Source: Plesiomonas sp051652165 (GTDB lineage Bacteria > Pseudomonadota > Gammaproteobacteria > Enterobacterales > CAMTGL01). Taken from it: a DNA stretch of 64,000 nucleotides. Location of the stretch: positions 1 through 64,000 of the forward strand of contig NZ_JBOFTR010000014.1 of assembly GCF_051652165.1 (NCBI RefSeq), in the 5' to 3' direction. The notes under the pieces are model-generated. The model ran no database searches. It was not told the DNA's origin and was given only the letters and a program-made list of their open reading frames with translations. Below, in pieces: positions 1-9,882 of the stretch (position 1 is its first letter; each line of letters starts with the position of its first letter). The position numbers and the translations under genes were made by a program.

Positions 1-931
1 TATAAACTTCTGCTACGAAGTTGGTGTGTGGCTTGATTGAGCCTGGCTTAGCCAGTACTTGACCACGCTCTACGTCATCACGCTTGGTACCACGCAGAAG
101 AACACCTACGTTCTCACCTGCACGGCCTTCGTCAAGCAGCTTACGGAACATTTCAACGCCGGTACAAGTTGTTTTAGTGGTATCTTTGATACCTACGATT
201 TCAACTTCTTCACCAACTTTAACGATACCACGCTCTACACGACCGGTAACTACTGTACCACGGCCAGAGATTGAGAATACGTCTTCGATTGGCAGCAGGA
301 ATGGCTTGTCGATTGCACGCTCTGGTTGTGGAATGTAGCTGTCCAGATGCTCTGCCAGTTCAACAATTTTCGCTTCCCACTCTGCGTCGCCTTCCAGTGC
401 TTTCAGCGCTGAACCACGAACAACTGGAGTGTCGTCACCTGGGAAATCGTACTGAGACAGAAGCTCACGCACTTCCATTTCTACCAGTTCCAGCAGCTCT
501 TCATCATCAACCATGTCACACTTGTTCAGGAACACGATGATGTAAGGAACGCCTACTTGACGACCCAGCAGGATGTGCTCACGAGTCTGTGGCATTGGGC
601 CATCAGTTGCAGCAACAACCAGGATCGCGCCGTCCATCTGAGCAGCACCGGTGATCATGTTCTTAACGTAGTCGGCGTGACCTGGGCAGTCAACGTGTGC
701 GTAATGACGGCTTGGAGTGTCATACTCTACGTGAGAAGTGTTGATGGTGATACCACGAGCTTTCTCTTCTGGTGCGTTATCGATTTGATCGAATGCACGA
801 GCTTGGCCACCGTATACTTTTGACAGTACGGTAGTGATTGCTGCGGTCAGGGTAGTTTTACCGTGGTCAACGTGGCCGATAGTACCAACGTTAACGTGCG
901 GTTTAGTACGTTCGAATTTCTCTTTAGACAT
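1..931 (-). CDS. tufB: Elongation factor Tu, 3' end cut by window edge
   Basis: Translation from the ATG at 931 reads MSKEKFERTKPHVNVGTIGH and continues with the P-loop GHVDHGKT, the switch region GITIN, the DCPGH motif and the NKCD guanine-specificity motif, which are the classical EF-Tu G-domain signatures. EF-Tu delivers aminoacyl-tRNA to the ribosome in the cytoplasm. About 310 of the usual 394 residues are present; the C-terminal part of domain 2 and domain 3 lie beyond position 1. The gene follows four tRNA genes on the same strand, the arrangement of E. coli tufB, which is why I use that symbol; the sequence alone does not distinguish tufA from tufB. Confidence 0.97.
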   Translation of the reverse strand, partial: MSKEKFERTKPHVNVGTIGHVDHGKTTLTAAITTVLSKVYGGQARAFDQIDNAPEEKARGITINTSHVEYDTPSRHYAHVDCPGHADYVKNMITGAAQMDGAILVVAATDGPMPQTREHILLGRQVGVPYIIVFLNKCDMVDDEELLELVEMEVRELLSQYDFPGDDTPVVRGSALKALEGDAEWEAKIVELAEHLDSYIPQPERAIDKPFLLPIEDVFSISGRGTVVTGRVERGIVKVGEEVEIVGIKDTTKTTCTGVEMFRKLLDEGRAGENVGVLLRGTKRDDVERGQVLAKPGSIKPHTNFVAEVY

Positions 932-1042
932 TGAATAGTCCCTCTAGACGCGGTTATCGGTGGTAATAGTTACCACATCAACCAAGCATGGCTTGTTGAA
1001 TATAGAACAACGTTAGAATGGGATAGAAAGATTCAGGTGAGA

Positions 1043-1118
1043 TGGTGCTGATACCCAGAGTCGAACTGGGGACCTCACCCTTACCAAGGGTGCGCTCTAC
1101 CAACTGAGCCATATCAGC
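1043..1118 (-). tRNA. thrT: tRNA-Thr, anticodon GGT
   Basis: The 76-nt minus-strand sequence begins GCTGATATGGCTCAG and ends with an encoded CCA. The acceptor stem GCTGATA/TATCAGC pairs, the anticodon loop contains TTGGTAA and the T-loop is GTTCGACTC. It is the tRNA nearest tuf, as thrT is in E. coli, and is probably co-transcribed with it. Confidence 0.97.
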
Positions 1119-1122
1119 ACAT

Positions 1123-1197
<75 letters not shown>

Positions 1198-1230
1198 ATC
1201 CTGAAACTCGGCTACCACATTCTGGTAATT

Positions 1231-1315
1231 TGGTGGAGGGAGAAGGATTCGAACCTTCGAAGGCTGAGCCGTCAGATTTACAGTCTGATCCCTTTGGCCG
1301 CTCGGGAATCCCTCC
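1231..1315 (-). tRNA. tyrU: tRNA-Tyr, anticodon GTA
   Basis: The 85-nt minus-strand sequence starts GGAGGGATTCCCGAGCGG and ends CCCTCCACCA. It has the long variable arm expected for bacterial tRNA-Tyr and the anticodon loop CTGTAAA. Confidence 0.97.
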
Positions 1316-1328
1316 GGATTCTTTGTTA

Positions 1329-1404
<76 letters not shown>

Positions 1405-1610
1405 GTACCACAAGTGCTGCGCATTTTATGGGTACTTGAGGGGCGATGCAACTGTTTTATCGAAAAAAAAACATGAAATAGTTCAACTGCGTAGATTTTG
1501 TTCAAAGAATGTGCTTATTACGTTCTATACTATCGCCTTTGCCACAGGCACTCACTGTATTGTGCTCTTTTTAGTGGTTAAATAGGTTTGGTTTAACCCC
1601 GGATTTGGCT

Positions 1611-2558
1611 ATGACACAACATCAAGATATTGCTACACCTTTTGTTTCTTTTGATAGACAAGCATGGGCAAATCTCCGTGATTCAATCCCGTTGACGTTA
1701 ACAGAGTCTGATTTATCACGCCTAAAAGGGATTAATGACGAGCTTTCACTTGATGAAATAGTGGATATTTATTTACCGCTATCGCGTTTGCTAAATTTTT
1801 ATATTCGCTCAAATCTGCGCCGGCAATCGGTTTTAGATCAGTTTTTAGGCCGCGAACGCCAGCGAATACCGTATGTAATAGGCATTGCAGGCAGTGTTGC
1901 AGTAGGGAAAAGTACGACTGCACGTATTTTACAAGCCCTGTTAACTCGCTGGCCAGAGCACCGTAATGTTGAGTTGGTAACAACCGATGGTTTTTTGCAT
2001 CCAAATAAAGTGCTTCACGAGCGCAATATCATGAAGAAAAAAGGGTTTCCTGAATCTTATGATATGAAAAGTTTGGTGCAATTTATCTCTGAAATTAAAT
2101 CAGGCAAACCCAATGTGGCCGCGCCAGTCTACTCGCATTTAATTTACGATATTATGCCAGAGACCCAAAAAGTGGTTGAGCAACCAGATATATTGCTGCT
2201 TGAAGGGCTAAATGTGCTACAAAGTGGCATGGATTATCCGCATGATCCACATCGTGTGTTTGTTTCTGACTTTGTTGATTTCTCTATTTATGTTGATGCA
2301 GATACGGCGTTATTAAAAAGCTGGTATATCGATCGCTTTCTAAAATTTCGCCAAGGGGCATTTTCTAATCCTGATTCCTATTTTCACCACTATGCACAAC
2401 TTCCTGAAACAGAAGCGGTACAGATTGCTAATCAAATTTGGGATGAGATTAACGGATTGAATTTAGAGCAAAATATTTTGCCAACAAAAGAGCGGGCCAG
2501 TTTGATTTTGACCAAAGGATCAGCGCACGCTATTGAGCGTGTAGCACTGCGTAAGTAA
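1611..2558 (+). CDS. coaA: Pantothenate kinase (type I)
   Basis: CoaA phosphorylates pantothenate with ATP, the first and feedback-regulated step of coenzyme A synthesis. The protein (315 aa, as usual for type I enzymes) carries the P-loop GIAGSVAVGKSTT, followed by TTDGFLHPN and the family-specific KKKGFPESYD. A TTG two codons upstream (1605) is also in frame, but the ATG at 1611 matches the family start better. The gene is divergent from the tRNA-tuf cluster, as in E. coli. In E. coli birA lies on the other side of coaA; here it does not. Confidence 0.96.
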   Translation: MTQHQDIATPFVSFDRQAWANLRDSIPLTLTESDLSRLKGINDELSLDEIVDIYLPLSRLLNFYIRSNLRRQSVLDQFLGRERQRIPYVIGIAGSVAVGKSTTARILQALLTRWPEHRNVELVTTDGFLHPNKVLHERNIMKKKGFPESYDMKSLVQFISEIKSGKPNVAAPVYSHLIYDIMPETQKVVEQPDILLLEGLNVLQSGMDYPHDPHRVFVSDFVDFSIYVDADTALLKSWYIDRFLKFRQGAFSNPDSYFHHYAQLPETEAVQIANQIWDEINGLNLEQNILPTKERASLILTKGSAHAIERVALRK

Positions 2559-2616
2559 CTCATTGATGGTTAACGTACGCTAAATGACTACCATAAGCGG
2601 GATGATCTGTGGGCAG

Positions 2617-3549
2617 TTAATCAGTATTTGCTTGTAGCCATGGGGCAACAGCAGAGAGAAAATAGCGCCCACAGTGTCGCCCAACCCAGTAATCATGATC
2701 GAGTTCATTTTGCTTGCTGCCTAAGGTTTTACTGGCCAAGCTATGTGGTGGATAAATTTCAATAATCCGTAAGTTATCTGGCGGATTGAGTAAAAAGTGC
2801 TGTGCTTGCTGATAGCTTTGTGCATGGTGTTTAACCATTTTCGCCATATGGTTAAATTTACTGTGTGATAGCCATTGGCTAAAACGGCTTAACCACTCTG
2901 ATGTATAGTACGGTTCTGAAGGGACAGTTCGGATCACGACGACGACATCGGCACCACGCCGGTAAGCCTCTTCAACAGGTATTGCTGCGCTAATGCCACC
3001 ATCCCAATAACGCTCACCTGCCACATCAACACCATTTCGATATAGACCAGGAATAGCAGATGAAGCTTTCATGCTGTCGTGCCAACTGTCTGCATGTGCA
3101 GGAAAGTATACGGGTTTAAAGTCATCGTAACGTGAGGCACACATCAAAAACTCACGGTTATGCAGCCGTTTTTCTGCACGCTCTAACGCCAATGGATAGA
3201 CTTCGGAGACGGAGTCTATCAGCCAATCTAAGTTAAGCATGTGCCCACCAGAGGCAAAACTCATTGGGCTAAAAAAACGTTTTTGGGTAGTAAAACGGGT
3301 AATGACATTGCGTGCATAGCCTGTTTGATTCAGTACATAAGCAGATGCATTTTGTGCGCCTGCCGATGTTCCTAAAATGAGGTTAAATGGGTAATAATCA
3401 TCACCTAAAAACTCATCTAAAACACCTGCAGTAAAGATGCCGCGTTGCCCGCCACCTTCGCAGACCAGTGCTAATTTGTTATAGCAAATGGGGTGGGCAA
3501 TCGATAATGGCTCAATTTGCCCTAAACTTAATGGCAGACGCTTACCCAT
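2617..3549 (-). CDS. Patatin-like phospholipase family protein (YjjU-type)
   Basis: The sequence has the oxyanion-hole motif CEGGGQRG near residue 30, the nucleophile elbow GTSAG and the catalytic Asp in DGGIS, together the Ser-Asp dyad of patatin-like acyl hydrolases. Overall it resembles E. coli YjjU along its length (about 310 aa), including VVVIRTVPS and RIIEIYPP. I chose the ATG at 3549 (MGKRLPLSLG), which has GAAGG at a good distance; an in-frame upstream start extends it by seven residues. No signal peptide is visible, so it should be cytoplasmic. The substrate is unknown. Confidence 0.85.
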   Translation of the reverse strand: MGKRLPLSLGQIEPLSIAHPICYNKLALVCEGGGQRGIFTAGVLDEFLGDDYYPFNLILGTSAGAQNASAYVLNQTGYARNVITRFTTQKRFFSPMSFASGGHMLNLDWLIDSVSEVYPLALERAEKRLHNREFLMCASRYDDFKPVYFPAHADSWHDSMKASSAIPGLYRNGVDVAGERYWDGGISAAIPVEEAYRRGADVVVVIRTVPSEPYYTSEWLSRFSQWLSHSKFNHMAKMVKHHAQSYQQAQHFLLNPPDNLRIIEIYPPHSLASKTLGSKQNELDHDYWVGRHCGRYFLSAVAPWLQANTD

Positions 3550-3637
3550 ATACAGACCTTCACACATCAATCAAACATTTTTATAACGTGTGTGAAGTGT
3601 AACCGCGAAATGAGAAATAGACTCATTTTAGTGACAT

Positions 3638-4447
3638 CTAATTGGTAAGAATGGTTTTCCACGGCAGAGTCGGATCACCAATACTGATAAAGTTTGGGTT
3701 CTCTAAGGTTTCACGTTGGTTGTAGCTCAATGGCTTTAGATAGGTATCAGATAAATTGCCCCCTGCTTCATGTAAAATACATTGGGTAGCACCGGTATCC
3801 CACTCCCCTGTAGGGCCTAAACGCAGGTAAGCATCGGCAATGCCTTCGGCGACCATGCAGCTTTTCAGTGAGCTTGAGCCATGTGGCAGTAAGGTATAGT
3901 GCCAGTCTGGGTTGAGTTGTTCCGCCAGCATGGCTTCCGACTGACGGCGACTGACAGCCAGTATGATCTGTTTTGTTTGTTCATCGACTTTACGGGTCTG
4001 AAGTGGGGTAATGATCCCGTTGATATCGCGCTTAAATGCACCACCCGCATCGGTTGCATAGTAGCTGACTTTACTAATCGGTGCATATACGACACCTAGC
4101 GTCGGTTTATGTTGCTCGATTAAGGCTATTATGGTGGTAAATTCACCGCTTCCGTAGATAAACTCTTGTGTACCATCAAGAGGGTCAACTAACCAGTAAC
4201 GCGCCCATTGATGACGTGTGCTTAAGGGAATATGACAGTCTTCTTCAGATAAAACTGGAATATCTGGTGTGAGTGTACGCAGGCGTTCAGTGATCAGCGC
4301 ATGTGCAGCTAAGTCTGCACTGGTAACAGGTGTATGATCTGATTTAATCTGCTGTTTAAAATCACCTTGTTGATAGATATCCGCAATCAATTGGCCTGCC
4401 TCTTGTGCTATTGCCAATACAGATGATAACAACGCCTTCGGTGTCAT
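3638..4447 (-). CDS. cysQ: 3'(2'),5'-bisphosphate nucleotidase
   Basis: CysQ hydrolyses adenosine 3',5'-bisphosphate (PAP), the by-product of sulfate assimilation, to AMP. The inositol-monophosphatase-fold metal sites are visible: SEED (in LSEEDCHIP), DPLDGTQEF and the C-terminal WDTGATQ. The length, 269 aa, is normal. The gene lies 12 bp downstream of nudE and is probably co-transcribed; both enzymes clear small nucleotide metabolites. The nudE-cysQ pair beside a T2SS operon is also the arrangement in Vibrio. Confidence 0.93.
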   Translation of the reverse strand: MTPKALLSSVLAIAQEAGQLIADIYQQGDFKQQIKSDHTPVTSADLAAHALITERLRTLTPDIPVLSEEDCHIPLSTRHQWARYWLVDPLDGTQEFIYGSGEFTTIIALIEQHKPTLGVVYAPISKVSYYATDAGGAFKRDINGIITPLQTRKVDEQTKQIILAVSRRQSEAMLAEQLNPDWHYTLLPHGSSSLKSCMVAEGIADAYLRLGPTGEWDTGATQCILHEAGGNLSDTYLKPLSYNQRETLENPNFISIGDPTLPWKTILTN

Positions 4448-4459
4448 AGGGTGCTCCGT

Positions 4460-5044
4460 TTAGGGATGAGATGCGGGTGTGACAGGAGATGTAATCGGGT
4501 TATTTAACCAATCACGCACCATAAACAGAGCGGTCATGGCACGAGCTTCATTAAATTCTGGCAGTGCAAGTAGTGCATCAATATCACGTAATGGCCAGCG
4601 AATCAGTGTCAGTGGCTCTGGTTCATCCCCTTCGAGTTTGCAAGGGTATAGATCACGGGCCAGCAGCAATGTCATCTGGCTTGAGAAGTATGCCGGTGAC
4701 ATCATAACGGATTTTAAAACTGTGAGTTGGTGAGCACCAAAACCGACCTCTTCCATCAGTTCGCGGTTAGCGGCGGCCAGAATGCTCTCTCCGTGATCAA
4801 CTAATCCTTTTGGAAAGCCAAGTTCATAACTCTCTACGCCAACGGCATATTCGCTAATGAGCAGCAGATCATCGTCGATTATGGGTACAATCATTACAGA
4901 CTCTCGTTGGCGAGGACGCATTCGTTCATATATGCGCTCAACGCCATTACTGAAACGCAAGTTTACTGATTCAATATGAAACAGACGCGAACGCGCTGCT
5001 GTTTTTATTGAGAGTATGGTCGGTTTATGTAATGTTTTATCCAT
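4460..5044 (-). CDS. nudE: ADP compounds hydrolase, Nudix family
   Basis: NudE hydrolyses ADP-ribose, NADH and diadenosine polyphosphates. The Nudix box is present, from GLVDHGES through ANRELMEEVGF (GX5EX7REUXEEXGU). I chose the ATG at 5044 (MDKTLHKPTIL) because it aligns with the family start; an in-frame ATG at 5074 would add ten residues but has no convincing ribosome-binding site. Length about 194 aa. Confidence 0.93.
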   Translation of the reverse strand: MDKTLHKPTILSIKTAARSRLFHIESVNLRFSNGVERIYERMRPRQRESVMIVPIIDDDLLLISEYAVGVESYELGFPKGLVDHGESILAAANRELMEEVGFGAHQLTVLKSVMMSPAYFSSQMTLLLARDLYPCKLEGDEPEPLTLIRWPLRDIDALLALPEFNEARAMTALFMVRDWLNNPITSPVTPASHP

Positions 5045-5261
5045 AATACGTTTGCGTTGCCCCTGTCTGATCATGTTGTTGATCTGATGACTACGCTGAT
5101 AGTACCGCTGAGAATATGATTTGACTATGTGGATAGCTGAATATATCTGTTAAATGTTGCCCCAAAAGGGTGTGTTCATCTTGTTTGTTGAGGTCTGTTT
5201 ATAGGCCATTGATGTTAATAGCGCGGCTTGATAGTGATCATTGTGATTGCACACTGTGATA

Positions 5262-6017
5262 TTACCAAGCTTGTTTAAGCTGTAAGGGATAACTCCCTTT
5301 TGTGTCAGGTGAGCCAAGCAGTGATAGTGTTTGTTTTAGCATCGGTGTGAGGGCTTTAGGCTGTAGCGTGCCGTTAAGATCCCACCCGGTTGATGTTAGG
5401 TTGGTTTGGGCATCAACCACAAATTGCGGTGATTGTGCTTTTAAGATAGCGTGCAGAGTGTGTGGCTGTGGGCAAGAGAGCACTGCATTTGCAGGTTTTG
5501 CGGTGATTTCATTGCCCATCAAGGTTGCACCTGCTTGATTCCATGTAATCATGGCTTGCAGTTGTTCACACCCTTTAGCGGTCAGTTTTGCAGTAGTAAG
5601 CGTAAGGTCAATACGGCCAGCCAGTGTCATCGGGATCGTTGGTGCGGCAGTGTTGATGCTGTTTGCCGGTAAGCTAATCCGCCATTCATGCAGTGTCCAA
5701 CCAAACCATGTGCGGCGCACTTCACCTTGCCCTGCGACATGTAATGCGCTGTTTTGACCAACGTTAAGTTCAATGGCCAATTGCAATTGCAAGAGTGCAA
5801 GCCAGTTCATTTTCCAGCTCACTTCACCTAAATCCCACTGCTGATAGCGTGCTTGAGCGGCATGACCTTGCCACCAATAGCCGCTTAATGTACCTAATTT
5901 TAGTTCAGGGTGAACAGCAGAAAGTAGAGGGCGTAATAGGTAGGCTGGCGCATGGGCAGTGATACTCAGTGCTGCAACCCCTGCCAGTAATAGGGTGTTT
6001 TTCCATACAGTACGCAT
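5262..6017 (-). CDS. gspN: Type II secretion system protein N
   Basis: This is the last gene of the gsp operon. GspN is an accessory inner-membrane protein present in some T2SS. One N-terminal membrane anchor is visible (roughly residues 8-28), followed by a periplasmic beta-rich domain with no catalytic motif. The length of 251 aa fits the family. It starts 2 bp after gspM ends. Position in the operon contributes much of the evidence. Confidence 0.88.
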   Translation of the reverse strand: MRTVWKNTLLLAGVAALSITAHAPAYLLRPLLSAVHPELKLGTLSGYWWQGHAAQARYQQWDLGEVSWKMNWLALLQLQLAIELNVGQNSALHVAGQGEVRRTWFGWTLHEWRISLPANSINTAAPTIPMTLAGRIDLTLTTAKLTAKGCEQLQAMITWNQAGATLMGNEITAKPANAVLSCPQPHTLHAILKAQSPQFVVDAQTNLTSTGWDLNGTLQPKALTPMLKQTLSLLGSPDTKGSYPLQLKQAW

Positions 6018-6019
6018 TA

Positions 6020-6502
6020 TTATGGTTGCTCCAATTGCAGACGTTCTACTTTCACCATGCCCGGTTGTTCTGTGGGCAGCAGGTCGAGATAAACGACATC
6101 TACTCCATACTCAATCCGCAGCTTGAGTAGCCAGCTAAGTAGCTGGTTAAACGGAAGATCTTCTATCCATAACTGTAATGAGCGATCTTGTGGCTGCATT
6201 CGGATCACTTTTAGCCCATTTTGGCTGGCACTGAAGCTAACTTGCTGTGATAGGCTTTGGTTGCTGTTATCTGCTGTCGTGGTTTTGCTTTGTTGCTGTT
6301 GCCAACGGCGAATGCTTTCCGTAGAGGCGTGTATTTGTGTCAGCAGTTGTTGATTTTGGCGCAAGCGTAGTGCTTGCTGGGCAATATGTTGATTCAACGG
6401 TTGCCATATCCCCCAGAAAAACATCCCTAAGAGTAAGCACCCCCCACCCACTTGTAATAGCCGTTTTTCTCGTAAGGAGAGTTGTTTCCACCAAATTGGC
6501 AT
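6020..6502 (-). CDS. gspM: Type II secretion system protein M
   Basis: GspM is a bitopic inner-membrane component that pairs with GspL in the assembly platform. It has a short cytoplasmic N-terminus (MPIWWKQLSLREKRL), one transmembrane helix at about residues 16-34, a coiled-coil-like segment rich in Gln, and a small periplasmic ferredoxin-like domain. 160 aa is the normal length. The start overlaps the gspL stop by one base. Confidence 0.93.
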   Translation of the reverse strand: MPIWWKQLSLREKRLLQVGGGCLLLGMFFWGIWQPLNQHIAQQALRLRQNQQLLTQIHASTESIRRWQQQQSKTTTADNSNQSLSQQVSFSASQNGLKVIRMQPQDRSLQLWIEDLPFNQLLSWLLKLRIEYGVDVVYLDLLPTEQPGMVKVERLQLEQP

Positions 6503-7827
6503 TAGCGTTTCTCCTTGATTGTTAGTGCGCCGATAACTTGCCCAGCTTCACGTGATAACTGACCTTGCTCTACTGAAAACTGGCTGCTAAGAGCAGAGCG
6601 TAGTTGTTCTAGTTGAGCAAAGTCAGCCGCTTTTGCCTGAATACGCAGTGTTTGACGATCACGGTCATACTTCATGCCCATAAAACGCACGGTAGGTGTT
6701 GCTGTTGTTTGTTGCTCTTCAATAAAGGTTTCTGCCACTTTACGTAGACGCGGTATTAGCCCTTGCATGACCGGTTGACCACGCATTTGGCGTAAAACAC
6801 TGTTGAGTTGTGCGCGTAAATTTACTAAGCGTTTTTGTTGCGGGAAGAGTGCTCGATAGGCGTTCTCTGCCTGTAATTGAGCTTGATCGGCTTGACGAGT
6901 GAGTTGCCACAGTTGTACACCGCGATCAACAAATATCACACTGAGTAATATACTGGCGGCAAGAGCCACCTGTTTCCAGCGTTGCCACTGCTGCTGATAA
7001 GCATGTTTAGGTGCAAACGGCCCAGTCAGTAAGTTAATTTTGTGCTTGTTGTCTGTGTTGAGCGCATGTTGTGCTAAAAGTGCAAGTGCGCTGTGCCCGT
7101 GTGTAAGGGGGGTATATTCCCAAATAAGCGGCAGTGTTGGCGCAAAAGAGGGATTTGGCAATGGGCTATAACTTTGTACACGGTACTGAGGTTCAACACG
7201 CTGATCACAATGTGTTGGGTGATCCGTTATCGTGCTCTCTGTATCCGCATTTTGAGGCGTGTCAGTGCACTCGACTTTACGATACAGTGCCTCAAACAAC
7301 GAGGGTAAAAGTTCAGACTCAGCTGTAAATCCTTGCCATTCATGTTGCCTAACGAGCCAATCATTTTGCAGTTGCAGTATGCTTATTGTATTGGCAGATA
7401 ATGGCAATACTAACCAGTCAGGTAATAGCCGCTGGGCGTTTAAATTTGCGGCAGCTAACCATGTTAACCACTGCTCCATTTTTTGCCGTTCCACAACGGC
7501 AACCTGTGCCTCATTGCCACTGCGGTGTAATAAAGCAAAATGCAGATCGTCAATATCTGCAGCCAGATCATCTTCAAGCAAGACAGGTAATACACTTTCT
7601 GTCTGTTTTGCTGCCCCTTTTGGTAGAGTACATGTGCGTACACTGATCTGGTGGCCTGGCACAAGAACCCAAAGTGGGTGCTGCTGATAATCAGAAAGCT
7701 GCGTTAATGCCTCTGTGCTTGGAAGATCCCCTCCCACATGTGGTTTTTGTTGATCTTTTGACCACAGTAACCAACTGACACTGTCTGTCGCCTCTGCGGG
7801 CAACCGAATAACGAGGACGCTGTTCAC
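6502..7827 (-). CDS. gspL: Type II secretion system protein L
   Basis: GspL recruits the GspE ATPase to the inner membrane. The N-terminal 260 residues form the cytoplasmic actin-like domain (MNSVLVIRLP, LLEDDLAADIDDLHFA); a single membrane helix follows near residue 290 (VALAASILLSVIFVD), then a periplasmic domain. The length, 441 aa, is slightly above average. It overlaps gspK by 4 bp, implying translational coupling. Confidence 0.94.
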   Translation of the reverse strand: MNSVLVIRLPAEATDSVSWLLWSKDQQKPHVGGDLPSTEALTQLSDYQQHPLWVLVPGHQISVRTCTLPKGAAKQTESVLPVLLEDDLAADIDDLHFALLHRSGNEAQVAVVERQKMEQWLTWLAAANLNAQRLLPDWLVLPLSANTISILQLQNDWLVRQHEWQGFTAESELLPSLFEALYRKVECTDTPQNADTESTITDHPTHCDQRVEPQYRVQSYSPLPNPSFAPTLPLIWEYTPLTHGHSALALLAQHALNTDNKHKINLLTGPFAPKHAYQQQWQRWKQVALAASILLSVIFVDRGVQLWQLTRQADQAQLQAENAYRALFPQQKRLVNLRAQLNSVLRQMRGQPVMQGLIPRLRKVAETFIEEQQTTATPTVRFMGMKYDRDRQTLRIQAKAADFAQLEQLRSALSSQFSVEQGQLSREAGQVIGALTIKEKR

Positions 7828-8858
7828 TCAACTTCTCCTAACTGATGCCGCAGAACATAAAATGTGCTCTCTTTTTTATCTTTTGCTAACCCACTGCGCA
7901 GTGTTAGTTCAATACGCCCATTTTGTGCATGTGATGTGAGCAAAAAGTAGTGGCTATTAACTGTGAGCATCGGGGTTACTGCTTTTTTCACTTCTGGATC
8001 TAACCCTGCAATAATAGGGCTATTGAGAAAGGCTTGTACATCAATCCACCCATCTCGTGGACGATCACCTATCGCGCGTTTCGCTTGTTCTAATGAGAGA
8101 TGAGGGGTAAACAGTGCTTGCAATAAGAGGGCGCGATCCTCTGTTAATGTATTGATATTAATCTCTAACTTCTTCTCAGGTAAGGCACAGACATAAGGTA
8201 CGATCGCCTGATAAATCGTGGCATCAACCCCGTTGACGGCCCGTAATTCACTGATATCTGCTAACAGTGTATTCGGTGCAAGATATGGCACCGGCAACCC
8301 AAGATAGTGGCTATCTTCCACGCCATATTGCGTATCGACAGTGCTATTTGTGTCAACAAACTCCCACACACTATCGGTAATCACTTCGGCTTGATAATTG
8401 TCTAATTGCTTATCATTAATCGAAATACTACTGAGTAACGCTAAGAGCTGTTTTGCGAGCAAGGGCCGTTCGATGCTACCTTCTGGGTGTTTTAGCCCAG
8501 CAAAGGCATTGAGATTAAAACACGATTGCATATCAACTAACTCAGTTGTGATGCTGCCTTGATCCAGTGGAAAACGCTGCTTTCCTACGGCCCATGGCTG
8601 CCCTAAATGCACACGCTTTTCATCACTTAATGAGGCATTTAATACACTGATTGCCAAGGCTTCGCTGCTCATGGCATACCAATATGCTTGTGTATAAAGC
8701 TGCTGATTCTCTGCTCGTCTGATCTGTTGCTGTAAACGTACAGTTAACTGACTAGCCAGTACGGTTAATATTGCCAGTAACATCAATACGACAATCAGCG
8801 CCATGCCAGAACGCGGCGCAGTTTGAGGGAGCGTAGTGCGAGAGTAGTTTGTGATCAT
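7824..8858 (-). CDS. gspK: Type II secretion minor pseudopilin K
   Basis: GspK caps the pseudopilus tip together with GspI and GspJ. The prepilin leader ends ...TAPRSG with cleavage before MALIVVLMLLAIL; as usual for GspK the conserved Glu5 of the other pseudopilins is missing. The large periplasmic domain (344 aa in total) fits the family. The start overlaps gspJ by 4 bp. Confidence 0.94.
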   Translation of the reverse strand: MITNYSRTTLPQTAPRSGMALIVVLMLLAILTVLASQLTVRLQQQIRRAENQQLYTQAYWYAMSSEALAISVLNASLSDEKRVHLGQPWAVGKQRFPLDQGSITTELVDMQSCFNLNAFAGLKHPEGSIERPLLAKQLLALLSSISINDKQLDNYQAEVITDSVWEFVDTNSTVDTQYGVEDSHYLGLPVPYLAPNTLLADISELRAVNGVDATIYQAIVPYVCALPEKKLEININTLTEDRALLLQALFTPHLSLEQAKRAIGDRPRDGWIDVQAFLNSPIIAGLDPEVKKAVTPMLTVNSHYFLLTSHAQNGRIELTLRSGLAKDKKESTFYVLRHQLGEVE

Positions 8859-9505
8859 TCACTTCCCTCAGCACTGTTAGGATTAGCCTGGTTCACTATC
8901 CCATTGCCCAGTAACCAAATGCGCTCAATATCACCACGATCAGCCAATGTCAGCGTTAAACGTAGGGCTTGCGGTAGGGTATTAGCGTCATCCCAATTAT
9001 CTTGCCAACGTTTCCCGTTATAAAATGCTAACTTCATGGTTTGAACATCATGTAAAACGGTGCGTACTGTCGGTTCAGTACGGCTTGGTGCGTCAACAAC
9101 CGGCCATACAAGGCGTTGAAGTTGCTGATCTTTTATACGATACCCTACCCGTAATAGTTGACTGCGGGGTAATTGCATTTGTGGATTAATTAGCCCACTC
9201 CGAACGACCCGAATACCCATACTGTCAGAGCCAAGCAGACCATTACCCACAAGTAATACCGGTTCAGGATCTGCAAAATCACTGCGTACTTTTCTTGCAA
9301 GCATCTGCCCTAAATCGCGTTGTAGATATTGCATGCTTTTTTGTAATTCAATTAAACGTGTGCTGTGCTCTTTACTGATCACTTCGGTACGCCGCACGCC
9401 GTCTACAACTTGATAAGCACTCATTGTCAAAAAAGCAAAAATGGCAATTGCGATAAGCAATTCCAGTAAGGTAAAACCTGATGATATTGTGCAGCGTGGC
9501 ATCAT
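8855..9505 (-). CDS. gspJ: Type II secretion minor pseudopilin J
   Basis: The type IV prepilin leader is MMPRCTISSG, cleaved before FTLLELLIAIAIFAFL, with Glu at position 5 of the mature protein. 216 aa is normal for GspJ, which forms the tip complex with GspI and GspK. It overlaps both neighbours by 4 bp. Confidence 0.94.
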   Translation of the reverse strand: MMPRCTISSGFTLLELLIAIAIFAFLTMSAYQVVDGVRRTEVISKEHSTRLIELQKSMQYLQRDLGQMLARKVRSDFADPEPVLLVGNGLLGSDSMGIRVVRSGLINPQMQLPRSQLLRVGYRIKDQQLQRLVWPVVDAPSRTEPTVRTVLHDVQTMKLAFYNGKRWQDNWDDANTLPQALRLTLTLADRGDIERIWLLGNGIVNQANPNSAEGSE

Positions 9506-9882
9506 GGGTTCTCCGCAGCACGATCATCACGGCTAAAATAGCTGCGCAATACCGCAACGGTGGGCGACATACTCGCTTTTGGGCTAACGCTCAAATCAAT
9601 AGCCTGCAATAAAGGCGCTTGTGTTTTCACCGGTTTACTGCGCCAATACCATGTGTGGCCACCCAGTGTCGCTTGGCCTTGTTGCTCGCGCACCCGTTCG
9701 GCTGCTGGCATTAATGCCAGTAGTGCTTGCTGATTTTCAGCCACCCAGCTTGCCAGTAGTTTCTCTTCTAAAACGCTTAAACTGCGGATATGGCCGCTGG
9801 CTGCCTGCACGACAGCTAACGCTGCAACGGCAAAAATAGCCAGTGCAACCAGCACTTCTAACAGTGTAAAGCCGCGTTTCAT
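9502..9882 (-). CDS. gspI: Type II secretion minor pseudopilin I
   Basis: A short prepilin leader MKRG is followed by FTLLEVLVALAIFAVAALA with Glu5. At 126 aa it is the smallest pseudopilin here, as expected for GspI, which nucleates the tip complex. Overlaps of 4 bp on both sides show tight coupling with gspH and gspJ. Confidence 0.94.
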   Translation of the reverse strand: MKRGFTLLEVLVALAIFAVAALAVVQAASGHIRSLSVLEEKLLASWVAENQQALLALMPAAERVREQQGQATLGGHTWYWRSKPVKTQAPLLQAIDLSVSPKASMSPTVAVLRSYFSRDDRAAENP